NCBI GenBank assembly: GCA_021845155.1
Contig: JAKBSB010000052.1
Location: forward strand, 1-8,056
DNA length: 8,056 nucleotides
Source of the DNA: Thermoplasmata archaeon
Lineage (GTDB): Archaea; Thermoplasmatota; Thermoplasmata; Thermoplasmatales; Thermoplasmataceae
Reading direction: 5' to 3'
Part shown: in pieces, positions 7,075 through 8,056 of the stretch
Layout of the letters: each line of letters starts with the position of its first letter
Numbering within the stretch: the first letter of the stretch is position 1
The notes under the pieces: model-generated
What the model saw: only the letters and a program-made list of their open reading frames with translations
Told to the model about the DNA's origin: nothing
Databases searched by the model: none
Translations under genes and position numbers: made by a program

Positions 7075-7344
7075 ATGAAGCATGCCAAACCTGAAGATCT
7101 TGAAGACATTGAACCATTGCTAATCAAGATAAGAAGTGTAGATAACCTCAAAGAGAAACAGCCGGGACATTTTTATTTCAAGGGCATAAACATAGTTCAT
7201 TTCCATGTAGACAATTCAAGAATATTTGTTGATATAGGAGATTCAAGAATTGAACTTGGATCCTCTAATGATCCAAATGAAACGGATGATGTCCTGAGAA
7301 TAATAGGCGAATATATGAAAGCAGTCTCTCTTCAGAGAAGTTAA
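7075..7344 (+). CDS. Small conserved-looking hypothetical protein
   Basis: An 89-residue soluble protein. The core LKEKQPGHFYFKGINIVHFH (25-44) followed by VDNSRIFVDIG (45-55) resembles, from memory, small uncharacterised bacterial and archaeal proteins with an L-x-x-K-x-P-G-x-F-Y-x-K/R-G-x-x-F-L-H-F-H pattern followed by an F-A-D strand. These are often annotated hypothetical or loosely luciferase-like; I would not assign a function. The two His residues in HFH and the following Asp could form a small binding site (inference). The N-terminus is acidic (PEDLEDIEPLL) and the C-terminus is a predicted helix. The ATG at 7075 is supported by a TATA box about 25 bases upstream and by GGAG at 7067-7070; an in-frame TAA at 7051 allows no earlier ATG. 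The stop lies inside a 13-bp inverted repeat. Confidence 0.75.
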   Translation: MKHAKPEDLEDIEPLLIKIRSVDNLKEKQPGHFYFKGINIVHFHVDNSRIFVDIGDSRIELGSSNDPNETDDVLRIIGEYMKAVSLQRS

Positions 7345-7375
7345 ATTATTTATTTATAAATTTAAATAATTTAAC
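7340..7375. repeat. 13-bp inverted repeat at the gene end, possible hairpin
   Basis: The arms GTTAAATTATTTA (7340-7352) and TAAATAATTTAAC (7363-7375) are perfect reverse complements around a 10-base spacer (TTTATAAATT) that itself contains the palindrome TTTATAAA. The stop codon of the small gene (7342-7344) is inside the left arm. It could act as a transcript-end hairpin or a protein-binding palindrome. The symmetry is too long to dismiss easily, although AT-rich DNA raises the chance level. Confidence 0.6.
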
Positions 7376-7438
7376 CAAAACCTTGCAATTCTGGGAAATG
7401 AAGAATAGTGACAAATTCAGTCAAATAAATCCATAACT

Positions 7439-7460
7439 AAAAAGAAAGGCCTTTTTTGGC
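7439..7460 (-). terminator. Terminator-like hairpin and T-run downstream of tRNA-Gly
   Basis: On the minus strand, after the tRNA, GCC-AAAAAA-GGC (7460-7449) can form a tiny 3-bp stem followed by CCTTTCTTTTT with five Ts at 7443-7439. Another T-run on this strand lies nearer the tRNA at 7467-7463. Either T-tract could end tRNA transcription; the stem is short. Confidence 0.35.
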
Positions 7461-7506
7461 ATAAAAATGACTTTTTTTCACTGGAAGCAGCAATACAAGG
7501 CCGTTA

Positions 7507-7579
7507 TGCGGGTGCCGGGATTTGGACCCGAGGCACGAGCTTGGCAAGCTCGCGTGTTACCAGGCTACACCACACCCGC
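7507..7579 (-). tRNA. tRNA-Gly (anticodon GCC)
   Basis: The minus strand folds into a full cloverleaf: acceptor GCGGGTG/CACCCGC (7 bp, perfect); U8 G9; D-stem GTGT/ACAC with loop AGCCTGGTA holding G18-G19; anticodon stem CGAGC/GCTCG with loop TTGCCAA, giving anticodon GCC (glycine, reads GGC and GGU); a 4-base variable region; T-stem TCGGG/CCCGG; and T-loop TCCAAAT. The discriminator is A73, as in archaeal tRNA-Gly, and CCA is not encoded (TAA follows), so the 3' end must be added enzymatically. No intron is present. One oddity is C at position 55 where uridine (later pseudouridine) is nearly universal. Confidence 0.96.
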
Positions 7580-7602
7580 TTAAATTCCAGATCAGCTAAT
7601 GT

Positions 7603-7615
7603 GTATTTATTTTTT
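7603..7615 (-). promoter_or_regulatory. TATA box of tRNA-Gly
   Basis: On the minus strand this is AAAAAATAAATAC, with an A-rich stretch upstream like a TFB recognition element. It is centred about 30 bases before the mature tRNA 5' end, which predicts transcription starting a few bases before the tRNA. Confidence 0.5.
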
Positions 7616-7691
7616 TACTTTTGTTTCCGCTGTAGTTGAAATCTCAACGCTGCTTTTTACATTTACTAAAAATGCAAATTAAAGGGTGATT

Positions 7692-8056
7692 CTAATCTGA
7701 GTCGTTCTTGATCAGTGGCAACACTGTATCATCTGTAAAGGATGCGTTTGTCATGTTGCGGTAAAGTAAAGCGAAATTAAGGTGTTGCTTTAGAAGGTTC
7801 ATCTGGATATCCTGAGAAAATCTCCCCTTTCTTCAACGTCAACCAAACTTTCCCCATTTTCGACCATAAGGATCATGCTTTCTGAACCAAAATTCAGTTT
7901 AGGTCAATCAGGACGTTTTTAGAAATTTATTTTGCGAAATATTTCCCCTTCATGCACCATCATAACACATTTTGTAATATTGACTCCAGATACATATTTC
8001 TTTTTATACAATGAATCCTGTAAACCCGTATTACAGCACTTCACAAAACATTTAGT
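7692..8056 (-). pseudogene. Probable decayed gene, minus strand, continuing past the window
   Basis: No intact gene lies right of the tRNA, but the minus strand holds a broken coding-like frame. From the window edge one frame is open for 45 codons to TAA at 7921-7919 (including NITKCVMMVHEGEIFRKINF). The same frame, after a second stop (TGA) five codons later, is open for 34 codons (including SESMILMVENGESLVDVEER) to TGA at 7801-7799. A neighbouring frame takes over through an ATGA overlap, giving 36 codons from the ATG at 7802 (MNLLKQHLNFALLYRNMTNA at its start) to TAG at 7694-7692. By eye, base composition here is more like the genes than like the AT-rich spacers. In-frame stops plus a frameshift fit a decaying gene. 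I do not recognise the protein. It may instead be a short real 3' gene end (7919-8056) followed by noncoding DNA. Confidence 0.35.

Noticed and set aside
7635..7648. Small hairpin GTTGA-AATC-TCAAC
   Set aside because: A 5-bp stem is expected by chance, and it has no T-run or gene end next to it.
7936..7945. 10-base palindrome GAAATATTTC
   Set aside because: Short AT-rich palindromes are common by chance, and it lies inside the decayed frame with no partner site seen.
1..8056. CRISPR array, insertion sequence or defence system
   Set aside because: No regularly spaced repeats, terminal inverted repeats, intact transposase or known defence genes are visible anywhere in the window.

Overview
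The window looks like chromosomal DNA of a thermoacidophilic archaeon of the Thermoplasmatales type (Thermoplasma/Ferroplasma/Cuniculiplasma relatives). The evidence is a full-length tricorn protease that I recognise as a close relative of the Thermoplasma acidophilum enzyme, an archaeal-style tRNA-Gly without encoded CCA and with A73, TATA-like boxes about 25 bases before several start codons (leaderless transcription), and very AT-rich intergenic DNA between moderately GC coding regions. No species is claimed.

Layout: 1-380 is the C-terminal end of an MFS transporter entering from the left. 521-2277 is a two-gene transport operon: a small DUF3311 membrane protein followed 2 bases later by a 514-residue sodium:solute-symporter-family permease of the MctP/YhjB-like type. 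2404-5544 is tricorn protease, the dominant gene, with its catalytic residues intact. Convergent to it, 15 bases away, is a 199-residue unrecognised soluble protein with a C-terminal coiled coil (5560-6159, minus). Next on the same strand is a SpoIIM/DUF95-family membrane protein (6246-6992). A short divergent promoter region separates this from an 89-residue conserved-looking small protein (7075-7344, plus), which ends inside a 13-bp AT-rich inverted repeat. tRNA-Gly(GCC) lies at 7507-7579 on the minus strand with a promoter box behind it. The right end (about 7690-8056) has no intact gene but shows a broken minus-strand reading frame that I read as a decayed gene continuing past the window.

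How they fit together: tricorn acts downstream of the proteasome, cutting oligopeptides to very short peptides that its partner aminopeptidases finish. The two transporters next to it import small organic solutes, so the left half fits the heterotrophic, peptide- and acid-scavenging life of these organisms, but nothing in the sequence links the transporters to tricorn functionally. The right half is a mix of small housekeeping or unknown genes. I found no convincing new multi-gene system. The items most worth a second look are the unknown coiled-coil protein, the decayed gene at the right edge, the C55 base in the tRNA T-loop, the SpoIIM-like protein with its forced TTG start, and possible substitutions at tricorn's substrate-anchoring site and the symporter's ion site.
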